A stretch of DNA of 63,088 bases, taken from the NCBI GenBank assembly GCA_021414105.1, contig JAIOPB010000019.1, positions 1 through 63,088 of the forward strand, read 5' to 3'. This DNA is from Nitrosarchaeum sp. Its GTDB lineage: Archaea; Thermoproteota; Nitrososphaeria; Nitrososphaerales; Nitrosopumilaceae. Positions 9,191 through 19,557 of the stretch are shown here, piece by piece (within the stretch, counting starts at the first letter, position 1; each line of letters starts with the position of its first letter). The notes beneath the pieces were generated by a model. It saw only the letters and a list, made by a program, of their open reading frames with translations. It ran no database searches and was not told where the DNA came from. The position numbers and the translations under genes are program-made.

Positions 9191-10651
9191 TTGCCCTATA
9201 AAGTTAGTCATGGAAAAGCAATACAAGTAACATATTCACCAGATGAAGTTTTTGCCAGAATTCAACATGAGGGAATTCAGTTTATAGATTTACAATTTAC
9301 TGGTCTTACTGGTCGTTTTCATCATACTACAATCTCAGCAATCACATTTACACCTGAACAAATGAGAGATGGACTGCCAAAATTAGATGGTTCATCAATA
9401 ATTGGTTTTGCTAGTGTTGATGATTCAGATCTTATTTTAAAACCAGATCCCAATACTTTTGCCATTATTCCATGGATGACTGAAAATAAGACTGCAAGAT
9501 TACTATGTGATATCTATTGGGGTGGAGATAGGGGGAGATTATCTAGAGATCCTAGAGGAATATCACAAAAAGCAGAGGAATATGTAAAATCTCAAGGATT
9601 TGATTACAGTGCTTGGGGTCCAGAAGTAGAATTTTTTGTTTTTGATAAAGTACATTGGGATGTTTTAACGCCATACAAAGGTCAATCCTATTCAATTGAA
9701 TCAAAAGAAGCTCCATGGAATAATGAAGGAACAGGATATCCTATGGGTCTTCAAGAGGGATACTATCCAAGCACTCCTTCAGATACTTTGACTCCATTTA
9801 GAAATGAATGTGTAAACATATTGAATAATGATTTTGGCATATTATGTGATAATCATCATCATGAAGTTGCTACTGCTGGACAATGTGAAATTGATATCAA
9901 ATATGACTATATGACAAATGCTGCCGATGCTGCTCAATCTTACAAATATGTAATAAAAAATGTAGCACAAAAATATGGAAAAGTTGCAACTATGATGCCA
10001 AAGCCTATTGCGATGGATGCAGGATCTGGTATGCATGTTAATGTAAGTTTATGGAAAGGAAAAGAAAATGTGTTCTATGATCCTGACGATACAGATGAAT
10101 TGAGTCAAACTGCAAAATATTTTTGTGGTGGAATTATCAATCATGCAAAAGCATTATCTGCAATTTGTAATCCTACTACTAATTCATATCATAGACTTGT
10201 TCCTGGTTATGAAGCACCAGCTTATATCGCATGGAGTGCAGGTAACAGATCTGCAATAGTAAGAGTGCCACAACATCTTAAAGGGAAAAATTATGCTAGT
10301 CTTAAGAGACTTGAATTTAGAGCTCCTGATCCTTCATCAAATCCATATCTTGTATTTGCTGCAGTAACGGCAGCTGGTATGGATGGAGTTAAGAAAAAAA
10401 TAGATCCTGGTGATCAAGTCCGTGATGATATTTTTAAAATGACAAAATCAGATAGAGCCAAAAGAGGAATAGGAGTGTTGCCAAAGAGTCTTGGTGAAGC
10501 ACTAGATGAATTAGAAAGTGATAGAAAGTTTCTCAGTCCAATTTATACAAGTGATGTAATTGATAAAATTATAGAATTAGGTAAAAGGGATCAGCGTGAA
10601 ATTGCAATTAGACCTCATCCACATGAATTTTATCTATATTTTGATATCTAA
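9191..10651 (+). CDS. glnA: Glutamine synthetase (type I)
   Basis: A 486-residue enzyme with the beta-grasp N-terminal domain and catalytic signatures GPEVEFF near 142, NHHHEVATAGQ near 220, GSGMHVN near 278 and an NRSAIVRVP ATP-site strand near 352. It makes glutamine from glutamate, ammonia and ATP and is the main ammonia-assimilation step. Start is TTG at 9191. The ATG at 9210 is out of frame, so TTG is the best start. It is divergent from GINS. Confidence 0.97.
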   Translation: MPYKVSHGKAIQVTYSPDEVFARIQHEGIQFIDLQFTGLTGRFHHTTISAITFTPEQMRDGLPKLDGSSIIGFASVDDSDLILKPDPNTFAIIPWMTENKTARLLCDIYWGGDRGRLSRDPRGISQKAEEYVKSQGFDYSAWGPEVEFFVFDKVHWDVLTPYKGQSYSIESKEAPWNNEGTGYPMGLQEGYYPSTPSDTLTPFRNECVNILNNDFGILCDNHHHEVATAGQCEIDIKYDYMTNAADAAQSYKYVIKNVAQKYGKVATMMPKPIAMDAGSGMHVNVSLWKGKENVFYDPDDTDELSQTAKYFCGGIINHAKALSAICNPTTNSYHRLVPGYEAPAYIAWSAGNRSAIVRVPQHLKGKNYASLKRLEFRAPDPSSNPYLVFAAVTAAGMDGVKKKIDPGDQVRDDIFKMTKSDRAKRGIGVLPKSLGEALDELESDRKFLSPIYTSDVIDKIIELGKRDQREIAIRPHPHEFYLYFDI

Positions 10652-10926
10652 ACTCTTCCAGTAATCTGAAAGATATAAAATAATGAAATAGATATTAGAG
10701 CAAAACCTCCACCAAGAAATATTATACGTCTTTTCTCAGAAATTGCAGATTTGTAAAGTAAAAGACCGCCTGCAAGACCAACAAATAATACAATAACTCC
10801 AATTACTACACTGTCAAAACTTGTGTTAGTGATCAGTGGATGGAAAAATCCTGAAAGTAACGCAAAAAATGCTATTAGATAGACATACTTGAATCCTGTA
10901 AGCATTTTAGATGTGGTTTTACTCAA
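10648..10926 (-). CDS. Small membrane protein, hypothetical
   Basis: A 92-residue protein with three likely membrane helices (about 11-28, 37-58, 67-86) and short loops. Start is TTG at 10926. Its stop overlaps the convergent glnA stop by 4 bp. No family is recognised. It lies upstream of, and in the same direction as, nothing obviously related. Confidence 0.65.
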   Translation of the reverse strand: MSKTTSKMLTGFKYVYLIAFFALLSGFFHPLITNTSFDSVVIGVIVLFVGLAGGLLLYKSAISEKRRIIFLGGGFALISISLFYIFQITGRV

Positions 10927-10987
10927 TGTGATTCGTAAATGAGATTATCAAATAAACTTTTGAAAAATAATTTGCTATCAAAATGAT

Positions 10988-12691
10988 TTACATCATTCCG
11001 CCCATATCAGGCATACCACCCATTCCTCCCATTCCAGGCATACCACCCATTCCTCCCATTCCAGGCATTCCGCCTTCTGCTCCAGGTGGTGGTCCTGCAG
11101 ATTTTTGTGTGGCAATAACATCATCAATTCTAAGAATCATGCAAGCTGCCTCTGCAGCTGCAGAAACAATCTGAAGTTTAACTGCTAATGGTTCAATAAT
11201 ATCACTTGACTTCATATTTCCAATTTTACCTTTCATAACATCAATTCCTGTCCATTTTTCTCCTTTCATTTGTCTAGAACGAAGAACAGTAAGGGTGTCA
11301 ATTGGATCCATTCCAGCATTTTCTGAAAGTGTTAAAGGAATTGATTCTAAAGAATCTGCAAATTTTTCAGCAGCCAATTGCTCTCTGCCTTCTAGTGATT
11401 TTGCCCAACTTCTTATTTTAGTTGCAGCATAAGTTTCAGGTGCACCACCACCTGCAACAATTTCTGGTTTTTCAATTACATCTTTTACTACCATGAGTGA
11501 ATCATGAACAGAACGTTCAACTTCATCAACTACTCTTTGAGAGCCGCCACGAAGAAGTAATGTAACAGATTTTGGATGTTTGCAACCTTCAATGAATACC
11601 CATTTGTCTTCTTCAATTTTTCTTTCTTCTACTAATTGAGCATCACCTAGATCTTTTTCAAATATATCATCTAGATTATTTACAATTCTAGCACCAGTTG
11701 CTTTTGCAAGTTTTGTAAGATCACTCTCTTTGATTCTTCTAACTGCAATGATTCCTGCCTTTGCAAGATAATGTTGAGCCATATCATCAATTCCTTTTTG
11801 ACACAAAACGACATTGGCTCCAGAACCAATTACTTTATCCACCATGTTCTTTAGCATTCTATTTTCCTCATCAAGAAATGATTTCAATTGTTGTGGGTTT
11901 GAGATGTTTATTTTAGCATCAGTTTCAGTTTTACTAATTTCAAGAGCTTTGTTAATTAATGCTATTTTTGCATCAGAAATTTTTCTTGGCATTCCACCAT
12001 GAACAATTTCTTTGTCAAGCACAATACCTTGAATAATAACAGAATCTTTAATCGAGCCACCGGCTTTCTTTTCTACTTTAATATCATCAATATCAACTGT
12101 ATATTTGTCACCTTCTTTTTCAGCAACTTCAAGAACTGCTTTCACAACAATATCTGCTAATTGATCAGAATCTTTTCTTACTAGTTTTGTTTGCATAGAT
12201 GTTTTTGCAATTTTGTTAAGAATTGTTTTATCATTTGCAGTTACAGTCTCAGCAATATCTTGGAGGAATTGTTTTGCTTTTTTAGCTGCTTTTCTATATC
12301 CATCAACTATAATTGTTGGGTGAACATCTTGATCTAAAAGTGATTCAGCATTCTCTAGAAGAGCACCAGCTAGAATGACAGCTGATGTGGTACCGTCTCC
12401 TACTTCATTATCAGTAGTCTTTGATATTTCAACGAGCATTTTTGCTGCTGGGTGTTGTACATCAATTTCTTTTAGAATGGTTGCACCGTCATTAGTAATA
12501 GTAACATCTCCCAAGGAGTCAACTAGCATCTTATCCATGCCTCTTGGACCAAGGCTGGTATGAACAATCTCGGCAATTATTTTAGCTGCTGCAATGTTAT
12601 TTTTTTGTGCGTCTCGTCCTTTGGTTTCAGAGCCGCCTTCCTTTAACAATACAACTGGCATAGTACCTTTAGAAGTTGCTTGCATACCCAT
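10988..12691 (-). CDS. thsA: Thermosome subunit (group II chaperonin)
   Basis: A chaperonin of 567 residues from the start chosen here. It shows the ATP-site motifs NDGATIL and [12 protein letters not shown] in the equatorial domain, an apical middle region, GGGAPE near the start of the second equatorial half, and a Gly-Met-rich C-terminal tail (GMGGM repeats) usual for thermosomes. It folds proteins in an ATP-driven double ring in the cytoplasm. The open frame continues to an ATG at 12709, but a TATA box at 12715-12722 would place the transcription start near 12691, so the internal ATG at 12691 is preferred (leaderless). Confidence 0.9.
   Translation of the reverse strand: MGMQATSKGTMPVVLLKEGGSETKGRDAQKNNIAAAKIIAEIVHTSLGPRGMDKMLVDSLGDVTITNDGATILKEIDVQHPAAKMLVEISKTTDNEVGDGTTSAVILAGALLENAESLLDQDVHPTIIVDGYRKAAKKAKQFLQDIAETVTANDKTILNKIAKTSMQTKLVRKDSDQLADIVVKAVLEVAEKEGDKYTVDIDDIKVEKKAGGSIKDSVIIQGIVLDKEIVHGGMPRKISDAKIALINKALEISKTETDAKINISNPQQLKSFLDEENRMLKNMVDKVIGSGANVVLCQKGIDDMAQHYLAKAGIIAVRRIKESDLTKLAKATGARIVNNLDDIFEKDLGDAQLVEERKIEEDKWVFIEGCKHPKSVTLLLRGGSQRVVDEVERSVHDSLMVVKDVIEKPEIVAGGGAPETYAATKIRSWAKSLEGREQLAAEKFADSLESIPLTLSENAGMDPIDTLTVLRSRQMKGEKWTGIDVMKGKIGNMKSSDIIEPLAVKLQIVSAAAEAACMILRIDDVIATQKSAGPPPGAEGGMPGMGGMGGMPGMGGMGGMPDMGGMM
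11008..11061 (-). repeat. Two 27-bp tandem repeats coding the thermosome GGM tail
   Basis: Units at 11008-11034 and 11035-11061 are identical at the base level and encode a nine-residue Gly/Met block. Partial, diverged units flank them. This is a coding repeat in the disordered chaperonin C-terminus, which projects into the folding cavity, and not a mobile or CRISPR repeat. Confidence 0.85.
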
Positions 12692-12714
12692 AGATGGAAA
12701 AATCTCCAACTCCC

Positions 12715-12722
12715 CTTTTATA
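12715..12722 (-). promoter_or_regulatory. TATA box of the thermosome gene
   Basis: On the minus strand the sequence reads TATAAAAG followed by a G-rich stretch. It lies 24-31 bp upstream of the ATG at 12691, the distance expected for archaeal TBP/TFB-directed leaderless transcription. It is only 6 bp from the ATG at 12709, which argues against that upstream start. Confidence 0.65.
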
Positions 12723-12798
12723 CGTTGCAGATCAAAAACTTGTCAATAAAATAGTCTAAAATCGGTGTTTTTAAATTGGGAAAATCAATTCGCAAAAC

Positions 12799-14121
12799 AT
12801 GGTCAAGTCAGCAAATAAAGAGTCTTACAATAAAATTTTCTCAAAGTTAAGAGAACATCACAAATGGTTTGAAAATTCTATTCCATTAATTGCAAGTGAA
12901 AACATACCAAGCCCAGCTGTTAGAGAGGCAATAATATCAGATTTTGGCAATAGATATGCTGAGGGTTGGCCTGGTGAGAGAGTCTATGCAGGATGTGTGT
13001 ACATTGATGATGTTGAGTTTGAATGTATGAAACTTGCAAAGAAGTTATACAAAGCTAAATTTGCAGATGTAAGACCTATTTCTGGTGTAGTTGCCAATCT
13101 TGCGGTATATTCTGCTTTTACAAATCCAGGTGATGTGATGTTAGCACCTTCAATTCCTGCTGGTGGTCATATTTCTCATGGTAAAAAAGAACATTCAGGA
13201 ACTGCGGGATTAGTTCACGGATTGGAAATTGAATTTTATCCATTTGATGCTGAAGAGATGACAATTGATGTTGATAAAACCAAACAAAAAGTAGAAGAGT
13301 TAAAGAAAATAAATCGTCTACCAAAGATGGCAATGTTTGGTGGATCATTATTTTTATTTCCACACCCTGTAAAAGAATTAGCAGATTTTCTAAAGAGTTT
13401 TGGTATGCATATCAATTATGATGCAGCACATGTAGCAGGATTGATTGCTGGTGGAAAATTTCAGGATCCATTACGTGAAGGTGCAGATACCATGACGATG
13501 AGTACTCATAAAACTCTGTTTGGACCTCAGGGTGGACTTGTTTTGGGCTCTGAAAAACATGAAGACGCAATAAAAAAAGCAACATTTCCGGGATTGACTA
13601 GTAGTCATCATATTCATCATATGGCAGGAAAAGCAGTAGCTTTTGCAGAAGCATTAGAGTTTGGAAAAGATTATGCCAGTCAAATTATAAAAAATGCAAA
13701 AATTTTTGCTGAAGCTCTTAGTAATGCTGGTTTCAAAGTATTAGGGGAAAGCAGAGGATTTACAGAGTCTCATCAAGTTGCTGTAAATGTTCTAGATTAT
13801 TCTGATGGTGGAAAAGTTGAAGCAGATTTAGAAAAAGCCAATATCATTGTCAATAGGCAACTTATTCCAGGTGATATTAAAGCCGGTCGTAATTATTTTC
13901 ATCCGGGAGGAATAAGATTAGGAGTTTCTGAAATTACAAGGCTTGGTATGAAACAAGATCAGATGAAAGAGATTGCATTGTATATCAAAGAAGTTGTGAT
14001 TGAGAAAAAGGATCCTAAGAAGATTCTTTCAAAAGTAAAAGCTTTCAGAAAGAATTATCAAAAAGTTCATTATTGTTTTGATAATAAACTTGGGGCATAT
14101 GAATACGTCAAATTAAGATAA
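12799..14121 (+). CDS. glyA: Serine hydroxymethyltransferase (archaeal type)
   Basis: A 440-residue PLP enzyme. Landmarks are IASENI near 31, a YAEGWPG segment, the NYDAAHVAGLIAGG strand near 210 and the PLP-lysine context STHKTLFGPQGG near 235. It interconverts serine and glycine with a folate or tetrahydropterin one-carbon carrier. It is divergent from the thermosome gene and convergent with polC, with only 3 bp between stop codons. Confidence 0.96.
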   Translation: MVKSANKESYNKIFSKLREHHKWFENSIPLIASENIPSPAVREAIISDFGNRYAEGWPGERVYAGCVYIDDVEFECMKLAKKLYKAKFADVRPISGVVANLAVYSAFTNPGDVMLAPSIPAGGHISHGKKEHSGTAGLVHGLEIEFYPFDAEEMTIDVDKTKQKVEELKKINRLPKMAMFGGSLFLFPHPVKELADFLKSFGMHINYDAAHVAGLIAGGKFQDPLREGADTMTMSTHKTLFGPQGGLVLGSEKHEDAIKKATFPGLTSSHHIHHMAGKAVAFAEALEFGKDYASQIIKNAKIFAEALSNAGFKVLGESRGFTESHQVAVNVLDYSDGGKVEADLEKANIIVNRQLIPGDIKAGRNYFHPGGIRLGVSEITRLGMKQDQMKEIALYIKEVVIEKKDPKKILSKVKAFRKNYQKVHYCFDNKLGAYEYVKLR

Positions 14122-14124
14122 GAT

Positions 14125-17100
14125 TCAACTATAATCAGTCAATAATGATTGATCGCCTTTATTCTTTCCAAAAACTAAATCGATTTCATCAGACAGCGCA
14201 TGAATTCGTCCTCTTTGGTATACACCAACATCATATTTTTCAACTAATCTCTTTGCAAGTTTAAGATATTTTTCTACAGAGCCTCTAGTTATAGTTGGAA
14301 TTAAGTTATGACCGCAGATACAAGTTTGAATCAATGGCATTCTGCGGTATGATTTTCCACAACCAGTACATCTGAAGTTTTGTCTAGCATAAGCACGAAG
14401 ATTTCCCATAATATCAGGAACTAGATGTGTGGAGATCACATTTGAAACAATTTCTGATGTATTTACTGCATCAATTAGTTCAGCATTTCTAATTTGCATA
14501 TCAAATTTATCAAGCATAGAGCCAAGTGTGGAATATGCACTACGTGATTTTGATGTAGTAAGAGAAGTTGTAGGATGTGTAAAGTAATATCCAAAAAATT
14601 GTCTTTCTGTTTCAAGACGTGATTTTATAATATCTACACAAGTAATGTCTGAGGCTTTGTTTTGTTGAATTGTTGATTTAAAGAATTCAAGTGGCAAAAA
14701 TTTAACGACTTCAAGATTGTGTGCTTGTGGTTGTGATTCATGTGGTAATACAAGTGGTTGAATTAATAATGGTGCATCCATTAATCCACCAATTCTGTCA
14801 GAAAGAAACTGTCTTGAAAAATTTAGAAGACTGTCCATCAAGAGCATAATGGAGTCAGCATCTCCATCTGCATCTCTTCTTTTAGCGGAATGCCAATTTG
14901 GAGTAGCAAAACAAACATGTGTTTCAGTATAGCCAATTATTCTTCCAACAATACCGACAGATGTATGAGGTGCTAATCCAATTATTAAATGACCAACTAA
15001 TTCGTCTGTATTTTTAACATTATAGAAATTTGATTCTTCATAAAATTTCTCTAAGAGAGTATCAATGTATTTGCATGTAGATACAAGATATCTTCCACTC
15101 TCATTTGGAATAATGACGTCTTGCATCCTAAGTTCAACTAGCTGATCTGGATCTGTTAGTGGTTTTCCATCAATATCATGAGTATAACCAAGACTGTTTA
15201 GCTTTTCAATGGATGTTCCAATCCATGATGGTTTGAATTGAGTAAGAGGGGAGTTTGTTGCATCAAAACGTACAGTTCCATCCTTGAATACTGTAAGACC
15301 AAAATTTTGACGAACTAAGCCTTTTTCCAGTGGTTCTGCAATTCTATCTTGATTGATTAACTCCTTGACTCCTTTGAGTGGTTCTTGTGCACGTAAACCT
15401 AGTTTTTCTTGTGCTATCAATAATTTTGCTTTTAATGGAAACGCCTGATGGGAGTGTGATGAGGCTTTTCGTTTACATTTTTCACAGTACGGATTATCAA
15501 GTTTATCACGACAGTTACCACAACGATAAATTATTGATGTTTTAGTGCCACAGTTTGAGCATTTTATTCCAATTGATGGCTCATTACATTCATTACAATA
15601 TCTGTTGAAAATGTTGGTGAAAAAATTATCTTGTCTTGATGCCTTTAAGAGATCTCTGGTGGGGCCTCCTTTATCATTAATTGGAAATAAGACATGTGTT
15701 GGTGGTTTCATTTGCCTAGGAGCTGCTTTTTCAGGTCTGCCTATTCTAACTCCAATTGAAGTTGAGAATTTGTTTTTAATTTGAATTCCAGATGATTTTG
15801 AAAGAATTTTTGGTGTAGATAAATCATTAATTTGTGGTTCTTGTCTAAATAACAGATTATAGAAAATTCTTGCCTCTTCTTTTTCAAGAATTATTTGAGT
15901 GTCATTCATCTTGTGTGGCACACCAAGTTTTTCAAGAATGTTTTTTTCTGTTATAGAATATTCTATAGAATTTTCATTGATTTTGTTTGGATGTAGGATT
16001 TTTGAGAGTTCTTCAGGTGATATTTGATCCCAATAATACAGATATTGTGGATGTAATGGTATTTGAAAATCTAATGATAGTTTCAATGCTTCATCTAAAG
16101 TAGGAATTTTGGTTAGAAATTGGATTAGAAATTCATCGTTTGGAGCATATTTTGCTAATTTTTCTTTTAATTCTTCAATCCAGAATTCTTCTACATATCC
16201 AGTAGGAACAAGTTGAGCATTATTTTCTAAGAAATCTCCAAATGAGATCAGGATATCACCTAAATGAAGAATCTTTTCAATTTCACCTTTGATTTCAATT
16301 CCATGTTTTACATCTTTTATTTTTACAACATCACCATTTTTTAGTCGAACAATTGGCGTATCAATAGAATCTACAAAAGCTATAGTTGCGCCTTTGCCTG
16401 GTATATCAATTTTGATTTGAGTGCCAACTGCAATGGTATGATCCAAGATCTCAGCAATCACAGGATTAATTCCTACAGCTGCAAATCCTGTATTACAAGC
16501 TCTACCATATCTTAACCTAAATCCACCAAGTTTGTTAGGCATTGAAAGAACAGATCGTCCTGTAATTACTTCACGCATTCTCTTGGCTGCGGCGTCTTCT
16601 TGATTATCTCCTGTTTGAATTGCTCCTTTTAGATCACCAAGCCATTCCCAACCATCTAATTTGTACAATTCAATTCTTTTGAGTAGTTTTTTAGATCTTC
16701 CAATTAATCCATCATTTAGAACTCTTAATGCACCTCCTCTAACTCTATCCGTTTTGATACGAGTCATTCCTTTGTGGTTTACAACTTCAAAAGGATCTGT
16801 ATCTACACCATCTAATTCTACAGGTAGATTTGATATAACATGTTCAATATCTTCATCTAGAATATGAAATTGGAAACTACTTGCTTCTCTTTCATAGATT
16901 CGAAGTTCTTCAACAAATCTACCAGTTTCATCATCAAAACAATTTGCTTGATATTTTGATAAGCCAACTGCTTTTCGTACATGATCAGCAATTAGTATTG
17001 TTACTGCTGATTCAGTTCCCCCAGCTGAACGCATTGGTCCAGCAATAGATACAGAAAGATATTCACTACTGTCTTTGTTTTTCTTTATCTTAACTTCACT

Positions 17101-17502
17101 AATTCCTTGTAATGGAGCAATTGTTACTCCCTCTGTAACTATAGCTAATCCTACTCTAACTGCTAAATCTAATTTTTGTTCTAAAGTGGCATCAGTAAGT
17201 GAATATTTTCCTAATGCAATTTCTTTTGATATAATTAATGCAGATAATTCTTTTCCGTTTATTTTTAATAATTCTCGTAAAGGTTCAGCAATATCAATAT
17301 CGTGCATTTTGGCAACTCGATCTGCTAAATCAAATGCAATTTTTGGTTCAATTATTCCTGAGGAATCTACTAGACTGGATTTTGCCAAAGCTGCATGCTC
17401 AAAAATAGTATAGGTGTCCTTTGAAAGATTAGAATAATAATCAAGGTAATAATCTGGCATCTTAATACCACTAATACGAGAAATAGCGTCATTTTCAGAC
17501 AT
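14125..17502 (-). CDS. polC: DNA polymerase D large subunit (DP2)
   Basis: A 1125-residue protein close to the usual DP2 length without inteins. Visible landmarks are the GPMRSAGGTE segment near 160, a central cysteine-rich zinc region around 630-680 with repeated CxxC pairs, the catalytic DADGDAD-type motif near 910, and a C-terminal zinc module (CTGCGKSYRR...CICGH) near 1060. It is the polymerase subunit of the archaeal replicative PolD. It starts 12 bp after the GGGP synthase stop on the same strand, so the two may be cotranscribed. The small subunit gene lies 4 kb away beside the origin. Confidence 0.97.
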   Translation of the reverse strand: MSENDAISRISGIKMPDYYLDYYSNLSKDTYTIFEHAALAKSSLVDSSGIIEPKIAFDLADRVAKMHDIDIAEPLRELLKINGKELSALIISKEIALGKYSLTDATLEQKLDLAVRVGLAIVTEGVTIAPLQGISEVKIKKNKDSSEYLSVSIAGPMRSAGGTESAVTILIADHVRKAVGLSKYQANCFDDETGRFVEELRIYEREASSFQFHILDEDIEHVISNLPVELDGVDTDPFEVVNHKGMTRIKTDRVRGGALRVLNDGLIGRSKKLLKRIELYKLDGWEWLGDLKGAIQTGDNQEDAAAKRMREVITGRSVLSMPNKLGGFRLRYGRACNTGFAAVGINPVIAEILDHTIAVGTQIKIDIPGKGATIAFVDSIDTPIVRLKNGDVVKIKDVKHGIEIKGEIEKILHLGDILISFGDFLENNAQLVPTGYVEEFWIEELKEKLAKYAPNDEFLIQFLTKIPTLDEALKLSLDFQIPLHPQYLYYWDQISPEELSKILHPNKINENSIEYSITEKNILEKLGVPHKMNDTQIILEKEEARIFYNLLFRQEPQINDLSTPKILSKSSGIQIKNKFSTSIGVRIGRPEKAAPRQMKPPTHVLFPINDKGGPTRDLLKASRQDNFFTNIFNRYCNECNEPSIGIKCSNCGTKTSIIYRCGNCRDKLDNPYCEKCKRKASSHSHQAFPLKAKLLIAQEKLGLRAQEPLKGVKELINQDRIAEPLEKGLVRQNFGLTVFKDGTVRFDATNSPLTQFKPSWIGTSIEKLNSLGYTHDIDGKPLTDPDQLVELRMQDVIIPNESGRYLVSTCKYIDTLLEKFYEESNFYNVKNTDELVGHLIIGLAPHTSVGIVGRIIGYTETHVCFATPNWHSAKRRDADGDADSIMLLMDSLLNFSRQFLSDRIGGLMDAPLLIQPLVLPHESQPQAHNLEVVKFLPLEFFKSTIQQNKASDITCVDIIKSRLETERQFFGYYFTHPTTSLTTSKSRSAYSTLGSMLDKFDMQIRNAELIDAVNTSEIVSNVISTHLVPDIMGNLRAYARQNFRCTGCGKSYRRMPLIQTCICGHNLIPTITRGSVEKYLKLAKRLVEKYDVGVYQRGRIHALSDEIDLVFGKNKGDQSLLTDYS

Positions 17503-17514
17503 AATACAATCCTA

Positions 17515-18267
17515 TTACTTGCTTCTTTGAATTGCTTTTGCTATTTCTGCTAGTTTCTTAACACTTCCACCTTTTTCTAGAAAGGTTCCAATGACTAGAG
17601 CATCAGCTCCCGCTTTGACTAGATTGGTTGCAGTTTTGATATCTCTAATTCCACCACCCACTATCAGAAATCCATTAAAGGCTTTTCTTACTGTTTTAAC
17701 CATCTCTGGTGTAACACTAGATTTTGCTCCTGAGCCTGCTTCTAAGTAGACAAATCTCATTCCAAGAAATTGTGCTGCAAGTGCATATGCTGCAGCAATT
17801 TTTGGTTTTTCAAATGGAATTCCTCTTGCAGAACCTACAAACCATGCAGAAGTTCCATCTCCAATAACCAAATATGCTGTTGGTAATGGCTCTAATCCAA
17901 ATTTGAGAACACTTGGTGCTCCTAATGCTTGTGCCTGAGTGATAAAATATGGATTTTCTGAATTCATTAATGAACTAAAAAGAATCGCATCTGCATCAGG
18001 CACTACTCCAGTGACGTTTCCAGGAAAGAGAATAATTGGTATTTTGATACCTTTTTTGATACCTTTGACTACCTGAGCCATTTCAATTTGATCCGTTGCA
18101 GATGAACCACCTACCAGTATAGCAGATGCCCCTATCTTTTCAACGTCTTGAGCTAGTTTTCGTGAAGATTCTAACTTTGAGACTTCAGAATCAATTAGTA
18201 CAAATAATAATGCATTTTTCTTTTTTAGTTCAGATTTTAGGAATGATTCAACTTTATTTCCAGTCAT
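17515..18267 (-). CDS. Geranylgeranylglyceryl phosphate synthase
   Basis: A 250-residue TIM-barrel enzyme of the GGGPS/PcrB family. The substrate-binding YLEAGSGAKSSV segment is near 175 and the phosphate-binding VGGGIRD and GADALVIGT motifs near 205 and 222. It joins geranylgeranyl diphosphate to sn-glycerol 1-phosphate, the first committed step of archaeal ether lipids. It is upstream of polC in the same direction. The isoprenoid branch gene pair for phosphomevalonate dehydratase is also in this window (59.8-61.3 kb). Confidence 0.95.
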   Translation of the reverse strand: MTGNKVESFLKSELKKKNALLFVLIDSEVSKLESSRKLAQDVEKIGASAILVGGSSATDQIEMAQVVKGIKKGIKIPIILFPGNVTGVVPDADAILFSSLMNSENPYFITQAQALGAPSVLKFGLEPLPTAYLVIGDGTSAWFVGSARGIPFEKPKIAAAYALAAQFLGMRFVYLEAGSGAKSSVTPEMVKTVRKAFNGFLIVGGGIRDIKTATNLVKAGADALVIGTFLEKGGSVKKLAEIAKAIQRSK

Positions 18268-18331
18268 AACAGGGGTTTGTAAATGACTCTTTAAAGTTTA
18301 ATTGTAGTGAGGTATACAGATTTGTATAGCT

Positions 18332-18694
18332 ATGACAGAGTTTGAAAAATCTAATTTTAATAATATTATTCGTCAAATTATCAAAAAATCATTATTTACT
18401 GAACGACAAATTGAAATTATTTTAAATCAGAAAGATCTTCTAAACTCTAAATTTACTATTACTAAAGGCGCGTATTACAGGCAAGTTGGTCAGTCTAGAG
18501 ATAAATTAATAGCATTATTCTATTCAATTATAGTTTTACGTGGTTTGGGCATACTTTTACCTGATGATATTGATGTGATATCAAAACTCTCTGAGCAGAT
18601 ACATGTGATAAATGAGAGTGATATATTCCCTGAAAGAGAAGATGAGGTCATCAATGTGATTGATAGATTGATACGTCAGGCATGTAATGTGTGA
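18332..18694 (+). CDS. Hypothetical protein of the origin-proximal islet
   Basis: A 120-residue, helix-rich protein with no cysteines in the core and no membrane segment. The middle reads as a possible helix-turn-helix (LFTERQIEIIL ... TKGAYYRQV). I do not recognise a family beyond a likely thaumarchaeal conserved protein. The ATG follows a TATA-like AT-rich region. It is the first of four small genes between GGGP synthase and the putative origin. Confidence 0.6.
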   Translation: MTEFEKSNFNNIIRQIIKKSLFTERQIEIILNQKDLLNSKFTITKGAYYRQVGQSRDKLIALFYSIIVLRGLGILLPDDIDVISKLSEQIHVINESDIFPEREDEVINVIDRLIRQACNV

Positions 18695-18783
18695 TATTAT
18701 CATTTAGAGTTGTATTATATGATTGAATTTTTTGTGATGTGAAGTGTGTTTTTGTTAATCTAAAGTGTGAAATAATATTATTC

Positions 18784-18801
18784 AATCACGATAAATCACG
18801 A
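18784..18801 (+). promoter_or_regulatory. Direct repeat AATCACGA, candidate operator
   Basis: The octamer AATCACGA occurs at 18784-18791 and again at 18794-18801, a 10-bp register that puts both on one DNA face. It lies just upstream of the membrane-anchored wHTH gene at 18816, so autoregulation is a reasonable inference. Nothing in the sequence proves it. Confidence 0.4.
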
Positions 18802-18815
18802 CATATGAATAATTT

Positions 18816-19427
18816 GTGATGTTAATAGAAATTCCTGATCCAGAAGTAATTTTAGGTGTAATAGTTTCGTTTGTTATAGGTTTAGTAGGCTTGTATAGTT
18901 ACTACAAAATACGTCCATTCATCAAAACTAAGAGTGAGATGGTAGATTCATCACAGTTGGAACGTTTAGAATATTATGAAAGACAATTAATTGATATGAA
19001 AATACGCCTAGATGCAATAGAGATACAAGGTTTTGAACAAAAAATTGAGGATCCTAATCTAGAATTAAAGCAGTTCCTAGAGAAATTAGCTAAAAATAAT
19101 CAAGTTGTGGAAAAACCTGTTGAGCCTCTAACAAAGATAGAAATTATGAATAAAGAGGAGCCTGTTTCTATTCGTATGCCTAATTTAGATCATAATAATG
19201 CAACAGATTATGTGTTGCATCTAATCACAAACAAAGCTATGACATCACGTGATATACAAATCACATTGAAGCGAAGTAGAGAGCACACTTCAAGACTAAT
19301 GAAGAAATTATTTGAAGATGGTTATGTTCAAAGAAATACCAATACAAAACCATATACTTATTCAATCACAAAAAAAGGAAAAGAAAAGATAGAAATGATA
19401 CAAGTTAATTCTATAATTGTAGAATAA
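18816..19427 (+). CDS. Membrane-anchored winged-helix regulator
   Basis: A protein of 202-203 residues. Start is GTG at 18816 or ATG at 18819. A single membrane helix lies at about 9-30 (ILGVIVSFVIGLVGLYSYY), a coiled coil at about 45-80, then a linker and a C-terminal winged helix at about 125-200 (NKAMTSRDIQITLKRSREHTSRLMKKLFEDGYV, shown in part). The MarR-like order of recognition helix and wing suggests DNA binding at the membrane. The partner or signal is unknown. A pair of direct repeats precedes it. Confidence 0.7.
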   Translation: MMLIEIPDPEVILGVIVSFVIGLVGLYSYYKIRPFIKTKSEMVDSSQLERLEYYERQLIDMKIRLDAIEIQGFEQKIEDPNLELKQFLEKLAKNNQVVEKPVEPLTKIEIMNKEEPVSIRMPNLDHNNATDYVLHLITNKAMTSRDIQITLKRSREHTSRLMKKLFEDGYVQRNTNTKPYTYSITKKGKEKIEMIQVNSIIVE

Positions 19428-19557
19428 ATTTCTGTGTTTCCCAAGATTAGTTTTAGTCTATTTTATCAAAAAACAGGGCAGAAAAGGTCATTTTTATTAT
19501 ATTTTATTAAAAAATAAAAATATTAAATTATATATATTATTAAATTATAATAGCATT

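Noticed and set aside
10983-11174. A Pro/Ile-rich repetitive + strand frame
   Set aside because: It is the antisense shadow of the Gly/Met tail of the thermosome gene.
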